From Pseudoramibacter alactolyticus ATCC 23263 (GTDB taxonomy: Bacteria > Bacillota > Clostridia > Eubacteriales > Eubacteriaceae), in assembly GCF_000185505.1 (NCBI RefSeq), contig NZ_GL622359.1, positions 1,718,021-1,782,020 on the forward strand: a stretch of DNA of 64,000 nucleotides, read 5' to 3'. Under the pieces are notes generated by a model. The model ran no database searches, was not told where the DNA came from, and was given only the letters and a program-made list of their open reading frames with translations. Both the position numbers and the translations under genes were made by a program. Position 1 is the stretch's first letter. Every line of letters begins with the position of its first letter. Below are positions 8,122-16,832 of the stretch, piece by piece.

Positions 8122-8913
8122 TCATCCATTCTTAAGCTGTCGCTCTTTTAACGCGAGCCGCTCCGCCTTTTTTAGCATGCGAAACCGCGCCTTATCTTCC
8201 GCGCTGACCTTGCGGGATTCGACAAGCTTTTGATACGTCAGCAGCCGCGTATCCGCCGCGAGCCGGTTATCCGTCAGGTAATGATCGATCCGCTTTGGAA
8301 AGACCGCATAAGCCGTGGCCAATGCCCAGGCGATGCCCATGCGCACATAATAATGTTCCTGGGGCATGGCATCGAAAGCCGCGAACCACCGAGGCAGATC
8401 TGCCTCGGTGCAATAATAACGCATCAGCAGTCCGATGCCGAAACGCTTTGTCCAGGGATTTGCCGATGCCAGCCAGACGGCGAGGGGCACTTCAAACCGC
8501 TCGCGGTTCTCGCTCACGGCCTTGAGCTCCCCGGCGAAGCCGTCGCAGAGCGACCAGTTGTCAATGTGGGGAACGAAAGCCGCCACCCGGGGCAGCAATA
8601 CCGCTTCGGGCCAGGGTGTCTGGCCGATGAGCATCGCTGCGAGCATCTGCTCCTCGAAAATCGGCGCTCCCGTATCCGCCAGCACCGCGTCGAGATAATC
8701 CGGGCCGGCATCGGCCTTTACCATCTGCTTCGCCAGGCGGCGCAGCTTCGGAATGCGCACGCCCAGCAGCCGATCCTGGGAGAAAGGCCGCCCCTCGGGA
8801 AAAGCGGCGGCATCGTCCGGGCAGCGCGGCAAGAGTCTTCGGCTAAAGTCGCGATAGGCGGGCTCGGCCATATCGGTTAATTGTTCATAGATCGTTTCTC
8901 GGTTGAAGTTCAT
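8122..8913 (-). CDS. DNA alkylation repair protein, AlkD-like HEAT repeats
   Basis: This 263-residue protein matches the COG4912 (AlkC/AlkD) family. It is a string of short helical repeats with signature patches LLGVRIPKLRRLAK (about 49-62), HIDNWSLCD (about 115-123) and NPWTKRFGIGLLMRYY (about 150-165). AlkD-type enzymes excise positively charged alkylated purines such as 3- and 7-methyl adducts without base flipping. Asp in NWSLCD and the nearby Trp are likely active-site residues by family analogy. It is transcribed away from the NSS genes. I see no strong terminator before trxA, so read-through is possible. Family call firm; exact substrate inferred. Confidence 0.85.
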   Translation of the reverse strand: MNFNRETIYEQLTDMAEPAYRDFSRRLLPRCPDDAAAFPEGRPFSQDRLLGVRIPKLRRLAKQMVKADAGPDYLDAVLADTGAPIFEEQMLAAMLIGQTPWPEAVLLPRVAAFVPHIDNWSLCDGFAGELKAVSENRERFEVPLAVWLASANPWTKRFGIGLLMRYYCTEADLPRWFAAFDAMPQEHYYVRMGIAWALATAYAVFPKRIDHYLTDNRLAADTRLLTYQKLVESRKVSAEDKARFRMLKKAERLALKERQLKNG

Positions 8914-9064
8914 GAGCCTATCATAAGCGCCGATCTTTAAGTCCGCCTTGAGCGCGTGCGCCGCGCCGATCCGTCATTTTATCGCCCGCCGCGTGAAATC
9001 TTGATGACGCCAGCTTAAACTTATGCTAAAATGAGAGCATTCTGATTAGAAAGTCTTAAGGTTT

Positions 9065-10423
9065 ATGGAACGCGAAAAATTTTCAACCCGTTTGGGGTTT
9101 ATTCTAATTTCGGCCGGCTGCGCCATCGGCCTCGGCAATGTGTGGCGTTTTCCCTACATCACCGGCCGCTACGGCGGCGGTGCTTTCGTGCTGATTTATC
9201 TTTTCTTTTTGTTTTTCCTCGGGATGCCGGTGGTCATCGCCGAATTTGCCGTGGGCCGGGCCAGCCAGAAAAGCGTGGCCCGCTCTTTTGACGTATTAGA
9301 GCCCGAAGGCAGCCGCTGGCATCTGTTTAAATGGTTTGCCATGGCCGGCAATTACCTGCTGATGATGTATTACACCACCATTTCCGGCTGGGTGCTGCTT
9401 TACTTTTTCAAGACGGCCCGAGGCGATTTTGCCGGGCTCTCGAGCCGGGGCGTCGCGGCGGCTTTTGGCGCCACCACGGCAAGCCCTGTGATTTCGGTTG
9501 TCTTCATGGCCATCATGGTTATACTGAGCTTCGGCATTTGTGCCGGCGGTCTGCAAAACGGCGTCGAAAACATCGTGAAGGTCATCATGATCTGCCTGCT
9601 CGCACTGATGGTGGTGCTGGCCGTCAACTCACTGCTGCTGCCCGGGACAAAGGAAGGGCTGACCTTTTATTTAAAACCGAACTTTAACAATCTCACCCGC
9701 CACGGCTTGTCTAAAACCATTTTTGCCGCCATGGGGCAGTCGCTGTTCACGCTGGGGGTGGGCATCGGCTCGATGGCGATCTTCGGCTCCTACATCGACA
9801 AGCAAAAACGGTTGGCCGGCGAGGCGCTCAACATCGCGGTACTCGATACCGTTGTGGCGCTTTTGGCCGGGGTCATCATCTTTCCCGCCTGCTTTTCCTA
9901 CGACATCGCCCCGACTTCCGGGCCATCGCTGCTCTTCATCACCCTGCCCAATGTCTTTAACCACATGCCCCACGGAAGGCTTTGGGGCGCGCTGTTCTTT
10001 TTGTTTATGACCTTTGCCGCCGTCTCCACCATCGTCGCCGTGTTTCAAAACATCGTGGCCAATTTTCGAGATATGACAGGCTGGTCGCTCAAAAAGACCT
10101 GTGCGCTGCACGCGGTGCTGCTGATGCTGCTGTCGCTCCCCTGTACCCTGGGCTTTAATGTGCTCAGCTTCGTGCATCCCCTCGGCGCCGGCTCCACCAT
10201 TTTGGATCTGGAGGATTTCATCCAGAGCAACAACGTAGTCTCTCTGGGCAGCATCGTCTACGTCGTCTTCGTCACCTCCCGCTACGGCTGGGGCTATGAT
10301 GGCTTCCTCGAAGAGGTGAACACCGGCACCGGCCTGCGTTTCCCCAGGGCCGGCCGCATCTATATGACCGCGGTGCTGCCGCTTTTGATCTTCAGCATTT
10401 TTCTCTGGGGCTATCTCGGCTAA
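9065..10423 (+). CDS. Sodium-dependent transporter, NSS family (copy 1)
   Basis: This 452-residue protein has about eleven to twelve hydrophobic segments and the neurotransmitter:sodium symporter signature GNVWRFPYITGRYGGGAF at residues 22-39. NSS proteins (LeuT fold) import amino acids or related amines with Na+. The length fits the eleven to twelve-helix bacterial subgroup. A weak AAGG lies close to the ATG. The next gene, 51 bases on, is a paralogue with near-identical motifs, so the two arose by tandem duplication and are probably co-transcribed. The substrate cannot be read from the sequence. Confidence 0.9.
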   Translation: MEREKFSTRLGFILISAGCAIGLGNVWRFPYITGRYGGGAFVLIYLFFLFFLGMPVVIAEFAVGRASQKSVARSFDVLEPEGSRWHLFKWFAMAGNYLLMMYYTTISGWVLLYFFKTARGDFAGLSSRGVAAAFGATTASPVISVVFMAIMVILSFGICAGGLQNGVENIVKVIMICLLALMVVLAVNSLLLPGTKEGLTFYLKPNFNNLTRHGLSKTIFAAMGQSLFTLGVGIGSMAIFGSYIDKQKRLAGEALNIAVLDTVVALLAGVIIFPACFSYDIAPTSGPSLLFITLPNVFNHMPHGRLWGALFFLFMTFAAVSTIVAVFQNIVANFRDMTGWSLKKTCALHAVLLMLLSLPCTLGFNVLSFVHPLGAGSTILDLEDFIQSNNVVSLGSIVYVVFVTSRYGWGYDGFLEEVNTGTGLRFPRAGRIYMTAVLPLLIFSIFLWGYLG

Positions 10424-10474
10424 GCGTCCAGCGCTTTTAAAAAAACTTCATCCCATACAAAGAAAGGATTTTTT

Positions 10475-11848
10475 ATGGACAACCACAACCGCGAGCAATT
10501 TTCGTCCCGCCTCGGCTTTATTCTGATCTCGGCCGGCTGCGCCATCGGCCTCGGCAACGTGTGGCGCTTCCCTTTCATCACCGGGCAATACGGGGGCGGC
10601 GCCTTCGTGCTGCTTTATATTTTCTTTCTGATCATCCTGGGCCTGCCCATCATGATCGTGGAATTTGCCGTGGGCCGCGGCAGCCAGAAGAGCACGGCCA
10701 TGTCCTTCGACACACTGGAACCCAAGGGCACCAAATGGCATTGGTACAAATGGCTGGCCATGGGCGGCAATTATCTGCTCATGATGTATTACACCACCAT
10801 TTCCGGCTGGATGATTCTCTATTTCTTCAAAATGCTCAAGGGCGATTTTTCAGGTTTGAGCTCCAAGGGGGTCGCGGCGGTCTTCGCCGCCACCACCGGC
10901 AACCCGGCGATTTGCGTGGCCTTCATGATCCTCACCATCGCCGCCGGCTTTGCCATCTGCGGCGGCGGGCTCCAGGGCGGGGTCGAACGCATCGTCAAGG
11001 TGATGATGGTCGCTCTGATTCTGCTTATGATCGTGCTGGCCGTCAATTCGCTTTTCCTGCCCGGTGCCGGCAAGGGACTCGCCTTTTATCTCAAACCTAA
11101 CTTCGCCCATATGGCTCGGGCCGGCATCGCCAAAACCGTCTTTGCCGCCATGGGCCAGTCCTTTTTTACGCTGAGCATCGGCATCGGCTCCATGGCCATC
11201 TTTGGCTCCTACATCGGCAAGGACAAGCGCCTGCCCGGCGAAGCAATGACCATCGCGGGGCTCGACACGCTGGTGGCCATCTTGGCCGGGATTATCATCT
11301 TTCCGGCCTGCTTTTCCTACAACGTGAAACCCACCGCCGGGCCGTCCCTGATTTTCATCACCCTCCCCAACGTGTTTAACCACATGCCCAACGGCCGGCT
11401 CTGGGGCGCGCTGTTCTTTCTTTTCATGTCCTTCGCGGCCATGTCGACGGTGATCGCCGTGCTGCAAAACATCGTCGCTTACGCCACCGATCTCACCGGC
11501 TGCTCGGTCAAGAAGGCCTGCGTGATCAACACCGCGGTGATGATTCTGCTCTCGCTGCCCTGCGCCCTCGGCTTCTCGCTTCTTTCGGGCATCCATCCGA
11601 TGGGCATCGGCACGACAATTCTCGATCTCGAGGATTTTATCCTCAGCAACAACCTGATGCCCCTGGGTTCGCTGGTGTATCTGTTCTTCTGCGTCAGCCG
11701 CTACGGCTGGGGCTACGACCGTTTTATCGCCGAGGTCAACGAGGGCATCGGCCTCAAACTGCCCCGTCATAAAGTCGTCCGTTTTTATTTGACTTATATC
11801 CTGCCGCTGATCGTGCTCGCGGTGTTTGTCGGCGGGTATCTTCTGTGA
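10475..11848 (+). CDS. Sodium-dependent transporter, NSS family (copy 2)
   Basis: This 457-residue paralogue of the preceding gene shares most of its sequence, including GNVWRFPFITGQYGGGAF, the WLAMGGNYLLMMYYTTISGW segment and the C-terminal SRYGWGYD block. It is a LeuT-fold Na+-coupled importer. A good GAAAGGA lies before ATG 10475. Side-by-side differences are spread over the whole length, which suggests an old duplication and possibly a different substrate. AT-rich, repeat-containing DNA begins immediately after its stop, marking the edge of the collinear backbone. Confidence 0.9.
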   Translation: MDNHNREQFSSRLGFILISAGCAIGLGNVWRFPFITGQYGGGAFVLLYIFFLIILGLPIMIVEFAVGRGSQKSTAMSFDTLEPKGTKWHWYKWLAMGGNYLLMMYYTTISGWMILYFFKMLKGDFSGLSSKGVAAVFAATTGNPAICVAFMILTIAAGFAICGGGLQGGVERIVKVMMVALILLMIVLAVNSLFLPGAGKGLAFYLKPNFAHMARAGIAKTVFAAMGQSFFTLSIGIGSMAIFGSYIGKDKRLPGEAMTIAGLDTLVAILAGIIIFPACFSYNVKPTAGPSLIFITLPNVFNHMPNGRLWGALFFLFMSFAAMSTVIAVLQNIVAYATDLTGCSVKKACVINTAVMILLSLPCALGFSLLSGIHPMGIGTTILDLEDFILSNNLMPLGSLVYLFFCVSRYGWGYDRFIAEVNEGIGLKLPRHKVVRFYLTYILPLIVLAVFVGGYLL

Positions 11849-11950
11849 GCATCATATGTGGTTTGGCAAGCTTCATGTTTTATCATCAATTTTAGTCGTC
11901 AGAGGCTGTCTAATCCTGCGGTGGTGACGATACTGTCCCCATAAACTTAA

Positions 11951-12010
11951 GACACAAGAAAAACACTCCTGATTCTTGTCAAATAGAATTAGAAGTGTTT
12001 TTCTGCTGTC
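11951..12010. repeat. Long imperfect inverted repeat in AT-rich patch
   Basis: AGAAAAACACTCCTGATTCT (11957-11976) is nearly complementary to 11985-12004, with an eight-base loop and GACA/TGTC at the base (11951-11954, 12007-12010). It lacks a U-run, so it is not a standard terminator. It could be a mobile-element end or a relic of one. It lies between the NSS pair and a broken oxidoreductase gene. Confidence 0.6.
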
Positions 12011-12105
12011 CTACTATTGGAGTGCAATGCCAACAATTTCAAGTTTTTTACTTCATTAAAAATACTAAGTAAAGATAAAATAACCCTGTTGTTCTGATAG
12101 CATTT

Positions 12106-13060
12106 CTATTTTTTAAAACAAATACTTCGGCCGCCAATCACCGAACCTTTCGGCATAATCTCTTCTATACGGAATAAGTCTTCCGCTGTCAGTGTTACAT
12201 CGACCGATGCAGCGTTCTGTTCAAGATAGGATATTCTCTTTGTCCCAGGAATTGGCAATGCACCGTTAGCCATTGTCCAGGCAATTGCAAGCTGGGACGG
12301 CGTGCAGTTTTTTTCATTAGCCATCTCTGTTATCCTGTCGACTAATTCAAGGTTCTTATCAAAGTTTTCAGGCTGAAAACGCGAAATTTTTCTGCGGAAA
12401 TCATCTTCTGCAAAATCCTCATATTTCCTGATAGCACCGGATAAAAATCCTCTACCTAAAGGACAATAAGCCACAAACGTAATGCCCAGTGCATTTACTG
12501 TAGGAAGTACTTCTGCCTCTGCATCTCTGCTAAACAGAGAATACTCTGACTGCACAGCCGAAATCGGATGCACGGCATGTGCTCTGCGAATCTGTTCAGG
12601 TGTAGCCTCAGAAAGACCGATTGCACGAACTTTTCCTTCCTTCACGAGTTCTGACATTGCTCCGACAATTTCCTCAATCGGAACATTTGGATCGACACGA
12701 TGCAAATAATATAAGTCCACATAATCTACGCCCAAGCGTGTCAGGCTCCTGTCGATCGCTTCCTTCACATATTCCGGGCGGCCATTTATTCCCTGATAGT
12801 TAGCTTCAAAACCAAACTTAGTTGCAATAACTGCTTTCTCACGGCGGTCTTTCAATGCTCTGCCGAGCAATTCCTCATTATGTCCATCTACCATATACAT
12901 CAGCAGTATCAAGTAAGGTTATGCCAATATCAAGTGCACGATGAATGGTGCGGATAGATTCTTCATCATTAATCTGATCGTACACAGGTGACATTCCCAT
13001 CAGGCCAAGGTCAAGAGCGGAAACCTCAATATCACTATGCCCAATTTTTCTTGTCTTCAT
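12106..13060 (-). pseudogene. Aldo/keto reductase with one frameshift
   Basis: The reading begins at ATG 13060 ([19 protein letters not shown]) and continues to LLDTADVYG, then falls out of frame and stops at TGGACATAA. Removing one A (plus-strand T near 12889) restores the standard family motif [16 protein letters not shown] and joins it to the remaining 260 residues. These include the catalytic Lys region ATKFGF, the LHRVDP segment with its His, and the C-terminal PIPGTKR cofactor motif. The full product would be about 317 residues, normal for an AKR13-like NADPH-dependent oxidoreductase. The lesion is either a real frameshift mutation or a base-calling error. The gene is AT-richer than its surroundings and faces a MerR regulator. 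Confidence 0.8.
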
Positions 13061-13120
13061 TATTCCATCATCCTTTCTGAAATGACAATATTGTTTTATG
13101 ATCATTTATTGATAAAATGT

Positions 13121-13151
13121 ATTATATTATCTAAACCCAACTTTAGGTCAA
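13121..13151 (-). promoter_or_regulatory. MerR-type promoter with 19-base spacer and dyad operator
   Basis: Upstream of the aldo/keto reductase, minus-strand TTGACC and TATAAT are separated by 19 bases, the long spacer typical of MerR-activated promoters. The spacer carries the dyad CTAAA-6-TTTAG (13131-13146), the expected operator for the divergently encoded regulator. Confidence 0.75.
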
Positions 13152-13189
13152 GGTTTTTTAGACTTTTTATCACATGAAAGGAATCACAC

Positions 13190-13633
13190 ATGTATACGAT
13201 AGGGCAGGTTTCCAAAATGTTTAATATACCCATATCGACACTGCGCTACTACGATAAGGAAGGCTTATTTCCAGGCATAAAGCGCATTTCCGGTCAACGT
13301 AAATTCTCAGATGACGAATTAAAATCAATACGTGTTATCGAAACTTTAAAAAATGCAGGTATGAAGCTTAAAGACATACGACAGTATATGCAATGGTGTG
13401 CCGAAGGAGATTCCACATACCCCAAGCGCCTGAATCTGTTCGAAACACAACGCCAAAATCTTGAAATTCAGATACATCTTCTAGAAAAAAGTATGGCTAT
13501 GATAAAATTTAAGTGCTGGTACTACGATCAAGTAATTAAAGAAGGCTCTTCAGAAAATATTATAAAAATGGTTCCAAATCACCTCCCTGATGAAATCCAG
13601 AGGCTCTATGATTTCACTCATGATATAGATTAA
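13190..13633 (+). CDS. MerR family transcriptional regulator
   Basis: This 147-residue protein has the MerR winged helix-turn-helix at residues 1-70 (MYTIGQVSKMF, STLRYYDKEGLFPG, RKFSDDELKSI), followed by a long coiled-coil dimerisation helix (about 78-118). Its C-terminal effector domain is short and holds one cysteine (KCWYYD). It is divergent from an aldo/keto reductase whose promoter has a 19-base spacer and dyad, so it most likely activates that gene, and perhaps itself, in response to an electrophile or aldehyde. Base composition is clearly AT-richer than the surrounding backbone, suggesting acquisition with the reductase. Confidence 0.85.
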   Translation: MYTIGQVSKMFNIPISTLRYYDKEGLFPGIKRISGQRKFSDDELKSIRVIETLKNAGMKLKDIRQYMQWCAEGDSTYPKRLNLFETQRQNLEIQIHLLEKSMAMIKFKCWYYDQVIKEGSSENIIKMVPNHLPDEIQRLYDFTHDID

Positions 13634-13697
13634 AAAGTAGCTGACTTATCTCTAACCTGACAAAAATCAGACAAAATTGCATTCTGAGTACGAAAAT

Positions 13698-13724
13698 AGC
13701 CTAGAAACACTGGTTTCATAGGCT
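13698..13724. repeat. Hairpin downstream of merR
   Basis: AGCCTAGAAAC pairs with GTTTCATAGGCT around a four-base loop. A second outer pairing, AAGTAGC (about 13636) with GCTACTT (about 13729), could enclose it. There is no U-run. It is either mRNA structure or a small mobile-element relic. Confidence 0.45.
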
Positions 13725-13797
13725 CTCCGCTACTTCTTTATCTCAATTATTTTACTTCTGTAAAAATAACAGTGGATAACCAAAGATAAGCAAAAAT

Positions 13798-13839
13798 AAT
13801 CCCCCGTTTCGATTATAAAATCGAGACGAGGGATTTTTT
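13798..13839. terminator. Terminator between merR and the flavoprotein gene
   Basis: AATCCCCCGTTTCGAT pairs with ATCGAGACGAGGGATT and is followed by T6 on the plus strand. The minus strand also has a usable T-rich tail. Confidence 0.8.
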
Positions 13840-13843
13840 ATTT

Positions 13844-14476
13844 CTAACGGATAAAATTGGTTGGCGCGCCGGTTTCCGGCGTCGGGACCGCAATTTTTTC
13901 CCGGCGCCCCGCTTCAATGCATTGGAGCAGCCAGGCCATGTTCTTGCCCAGATTGCGCATGGTCCGAAGGCCCTCCAGATCCTCTTCCACCTGGGCCGGG
14001 GTGTGCCCGTGCACTTCCGGCCAATAGGAAGCGCTGACCACCGGCATGTGGAACAAGCCGTAATACTTATTCATCTGGTCCAGGGCCGCCACATCGCCGG
14101 CTCGGCGGCAGGACGCCACCGACGCGGCCGGCTTGTGATCGAAGATACCGTTTTTGGCGTTGTTCGATGCGAAGAAGACCCGGTCCATGAAGGCCTTCAT
14201 CTGGCCGCTGGCCGACGCAAAATACACCGGCGATCCAAAGACAAACCCGTCGTAAAACTTGGCAATATTGATAAAATTGTTGACCACATCGTCGTACACA
14301 CAGGCCTGATTCTTGGCACACAACCCACAGGACAGGCAGCCGGCGATGGGTTTGTTTTCAATCCAGAAAATATCCGCGACGACCCCTTCGGCGACCAGAG
14401 ACGCCTGCACTTCCTGGAGCGCGCGATCGGTGCAGCCGTGCTGATGCGGGCTGCCGTTGACCAATAAAACTTTCAT
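13844..14476 (-). CDS. Iron-sulfur flavoprotein / NAD(P)H-dependent FMN reductase-like
   Basis: This 210-residue flavodoxin-fold protein starts MKVLLVNGSPHQHGCTD, where the SPHQHGCT loop binds FMN phosphate. A cysteine cluster follows (GCLSCGLCAKNQACVYDD, about 47-64), as in archaeal and clostridial Isf-type iron-sulfur flavoproteins that pass electrons between a [4Fe-4S] centre and FMN. The SPVYFASASGQMKAFMDR segment is typical of the family. ATG 14476 follows GGAGG; the frame stays open upstream but with no binding site. It lies directly after an [FeFe] hydrogenase but is separated from it by a terminator. The electron partner is unknown. Confidence 0.8.
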   Translation of the reverse strand: MKVLLVNGSPHQHGCTDRALQEVQASLVAEGVVADIFWIENKPIAGCLSCGLCAKNQACVYDDVVNNFINIAKFYDGFVFGSPVYFASASGQMKAFMDRVFFASNNAKNGIFDHKPAASVASCRRAGDVAALDQMNKYYGLFHMPVVSASYWPEVHGHTPAQVEEDLEGLRTMRNLGKNMAWLLQCIEAGRREKIAVPTPETGAPTNFIR

Positions 14477-14561
14477 GCTTTTGCCTCCTCTTTCCACTTC
14501 TATTTTAAAATCCCCTCCGGGCGCTGTCAATCGGATTTTCCAGGGCGCGCAAAATGCGCCC

Positions 14562-14591
14562 ACGAAAAAACCGCCGGAGGTCCGGCGGTTC
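14562..14591 (-). terminator. Terminator after the hydrogenase gene
   Basis: On the minus strand AACCGCCGG/CCGGCGGTT with a four-base loop is followed by T6. Confidence 0.9.
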
Positions 14592-14612
14592 ATTTCAGAT
14601 TTAATCACAGGC

Positions 14613-16094
14613 TTATTCTACTGGTTTTTTGAGCGGCACCGGCAGCGGTCCTTCCCGATGCATGCTGAACTTGCTCAGGTCGTATTGGTCGAGATTTTCG
14701 CTGATGGTGCGCCCGTCCGCCGCTTCGATCATCTGATCGCGCACCTTCATCGCCTTACGGCTGGTGTCGTGGGCGCTCGGCCCGTGGGAACAGCCGCCGG
14801 GGCAGGCCATCCCTTCAATAAAATCCTCCTGCAGACGTCCCTTGGCCAGCATCATCAGTGCAGTTTTGCATTCCTTGCCGCCGCTGACCCGCTTGATGCT
14901 CAGCTCCTCGTCGTGGCCCATTTCGTGAATGTACTGCACACAGGAATCGGCCACGCCCACATCGGCATAGCGCTTGCCGTACGTCGAGGCGCGCTGATAA
15001 TCTTCTTCCATCGGCGTCAGCTCGATGTCCTTGGCGCGCATCAGGGCATGAAGCTCGCTGAAGGTGAGAGCAAAGTCCGCGTTGCCGGGAATCTTCTGGT
15101 CGATGATTTCCGATTTTTTCGCCACACAGGGCCCGACGAACACCGTCAGCGCGTCAGGGTGCATGGATTTAATAAGCCGGGACAGCTCGCCCATCGGCGA
15201 CAGCGCCGTCGACATATTGTCTTTGAGTTCCGGATACTGGCGCAGAATCATATTGACAAAGCCGGGACAGCAGGACGTCGTGCGCTTTTCCCCCTTTTGA
15301 TACGCCTCGTACCATTCCGGGGCTTCCGCCGCCGTGGTCAGATCGCCGCCAAGCCCCACCTCCACAAAATCCGTGAAGCCGAGTTCCTTCATCGCCTTGC
15401 GCCAGCTGGTCATGGTGATGCCTTTGCCGAATTGGCCTTCCACCGCCGGCGCGATCATCACATACACCTCGCGGTCGCTTTGGATGGCCTTGATGACGTC
15501 GACGATCCAGCTTTTGGTGCTGATGGCCCCGAAGGGACAGCTGTGGATGCAATTGCCGCAGCGAATACATTTTTCTTCGTCGATCACCGACAGGCCCATC
15601 TCGTCATAGGTCAAAGCGTCCACCGGGCAGCTGTTTTTGCAGGGGCGCACCAGATGGGCAATGGCGTTATAGGGGCAGGCCGTGGCGCACATGCCGCACT
15701 CGCGGCATTTGTTGGCGTCGATGCGGGATCGTTTTTCCCCGGGATGAATGGCCCCGAAACGACAGGCGCTGAGGCAGGCTTTGCCCAGGCAGTTCTGACA
15801 ATTATCTGTCACCACATAACTGGAAATCGGACAGTCGGCGCAGGCCGGCTCGATCACCTGGATGATATTGCCGTCGTCCTCAAGGCCTGGCGCCTTGCCT
15901 TCTGCCATGCGAATGCGCTGGCGTACAATTTCTCTTTCTTTATAAACACAGCACCGGTAGTGCGGGATCATCCCCGGGATGATCTTTTCCGGCAGTGTGT
16001 CCCGATCGCTTTCCAGTTTCCCTTCAAAAGCGAGCTTGGCAACCTGATACAGCACTTCGTGCTTCAGTGCAATAATACCACCGTCGTTCCCCAC
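14613..16094 (-). CDS. Monomeric [FeFe] hydrogenase, probably group B type
   Basis: The 493-residue protein has an N-terminal region rich in Fe-S ligands: cysteines near 85-111, two ferredoxin-like 4Fe-4S motifs (CRECGMCATACP, 130-141; CIRCGNCIHSCP, 176-187), and an extra CKNSCP. The H-cluster domain follows, with L1 TSCCPGFV (273-280), L2 GPCVAKKSE (321-329) and L3 MACPGGC (429-435). All four cluster cysteines (275 or 276, 323, 431, 435) are present. L1 has Phe where group A has Trp, and L3 lacks the GGG, which points to group B. Such enzymes are thought to couple ferredoxin and H2. The start is GTG 16094 behind AAGGAGG. No maturation genes are nearby. Confidence 0.85.
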   Translation of the reverse strand: MGNDGGIIALKHEVLYQVAKLAFEGKLESDRDTLPEKIIPGMIPHYRCCVYKEREIVRQRIRMAEGKAPGLEDDGNIIQVIEPACADCPISSYVVTDNCQNCLGKACLSACRFGAIHPGEKRSRIDANKCRECGMCATACPYNAIAHLVRPCKNSCPVDALTYDEMGLSVIDEEKCIRCGNCIHSCPFGAISTKSWIVDVIKAIQSDREVYVMIAPAVEGQFGKGITMTSWRKAMKELGFTDFVEVGLGGDLTTAAEAPEWYEAYQKGEKRTTSCCPGFVNMILRQYPELKDNMSTALSPMGELSRLIKSMHPDALTVFVGPCVAKKSEIIDQKIPGNADFALTFSELHALMRAKDIELTPMEEDYQRASTYGKRYADVGVADSCVQYIHEMGHDEELSIKRVSGGKECKTALMMLAKGRLQEDFIEGMACPGGCSHGPSAHDTSRKAMKVRDQMIEAADGRTISENLDQYDLSKFSMHREGPLPVPLKKPVE

Positions 16095-16311
16095 GATTTT
16101 TTCCTCCTTCTTTTTCGCGCTATTCAGCTTTTAAATGATCCGTGCAATTACAACCATTTTTCTCTTCTTTGATACTATTTTAACAAATTTTGTCAGAAAA
16201 GTATATGCCAAATTTTTAACGATTCTTCCCAATCAATCCGGTAATTTTTCCTTTTGTACGCAGGAATCATGACAAAAATTTTTCTTTAATGGTTTACATC
16301 TGATTATAAAC
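16095..16311. other. AT-rich leader upstream of the hydrogenase gene
   Basis: About 215 AT-rich bases hold no gene. The minus strand has TATAAT close to the suf terminator and a TAAAAT further in, but I find no convincing -35 partner for either. No known riboswitch is apparent. Confidence 0.35.
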
Positions 16312-16351
16312 AAAAAAGCCGAACTTTGCAATCGCAAAGTTTCGGCTTTTT
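16312..16351 (-). terminator. Terminator after the suf operon
   Basis: AAAAAGCCGAAACTTTGC with its complement and a short loop, ending in T on both strands, closes sufCBDSU. Confidence 0.9.
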
Positions 16352-16382
16352 AAACGAACAAAGCGGATTCGATCTCAAAAAT

Positions 16383-16832
16383 TTATTCGGTGGTCGTCGG
16401 TGTGTCCTTGTCGCCGGCGATCATTTCTTCCAGGGTGTGCCACGCCAGCACCGCGCATTTCACTCGGGACGGCATGTGGGCAATGTCCTGCAGCGAGGAG
16501 GCTTCCTCCAGGGTTTCCATTTCTTCCTCGGAAATATCCTCCTTGATCATCCGCAGAAAGGTATCCGTAAGGGCGAGCGCCTCCTCTTTGGTCTTGCCGA
16601 TGATCAGATCGAGCATCATATCGGCGGAAGCCTGGGAAATCGCGCAGCCATCGCCGCGGAACGCTCCGCCGGCGATCACATCCCCGTCCATTTTTAACTG
16701 CAGCCAAATATCATCGCCGCAGCTGGGGTTGACACCCTCGTGCACCATGTCGGCGTCAGGCAACTCGCACTTGTGCATCGGATGAAGGTTGTGATCCGTC
16801 AGCACTTCGTTATAAAAGGTTCTATTGTTCAT
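16383..16832 (-). CDS. sufU: SUF system sulfur acceptor/scaffold SufU
   Basis: This 149-residue protein has the three conserved cysteines and Asp of Zn-dependent SufU: NPSCGDD (C38, D40), GDGCAISQAS (C63) and RVKCAVLAW (C126). SufU takes persulfide from SufS by zinc-ligand exchange and hands sulfur to SufBCD. Its start, ATG 16832, overlaps the end of sufS by 11 bases, so translation is coupled. It is the last gene of the operon. No sufE is present, consistent with a Gram-positive SUF pathway. The length is normal. Confidence 0.95.
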   Translation of the reverse strand: MNNRTFYNEVLTDHNLHPMHKCELPDADMVHEGVNPSCGDDIWLQLKMDGDVIAGGAFRGDGCAISQASADMMLDLIIGKTKEEALALTDTFLRMIKEDISEEEMETLEEASSLQDIAHMPSRVKCAVLAWHTLEEMIAGDKDTPTTTE

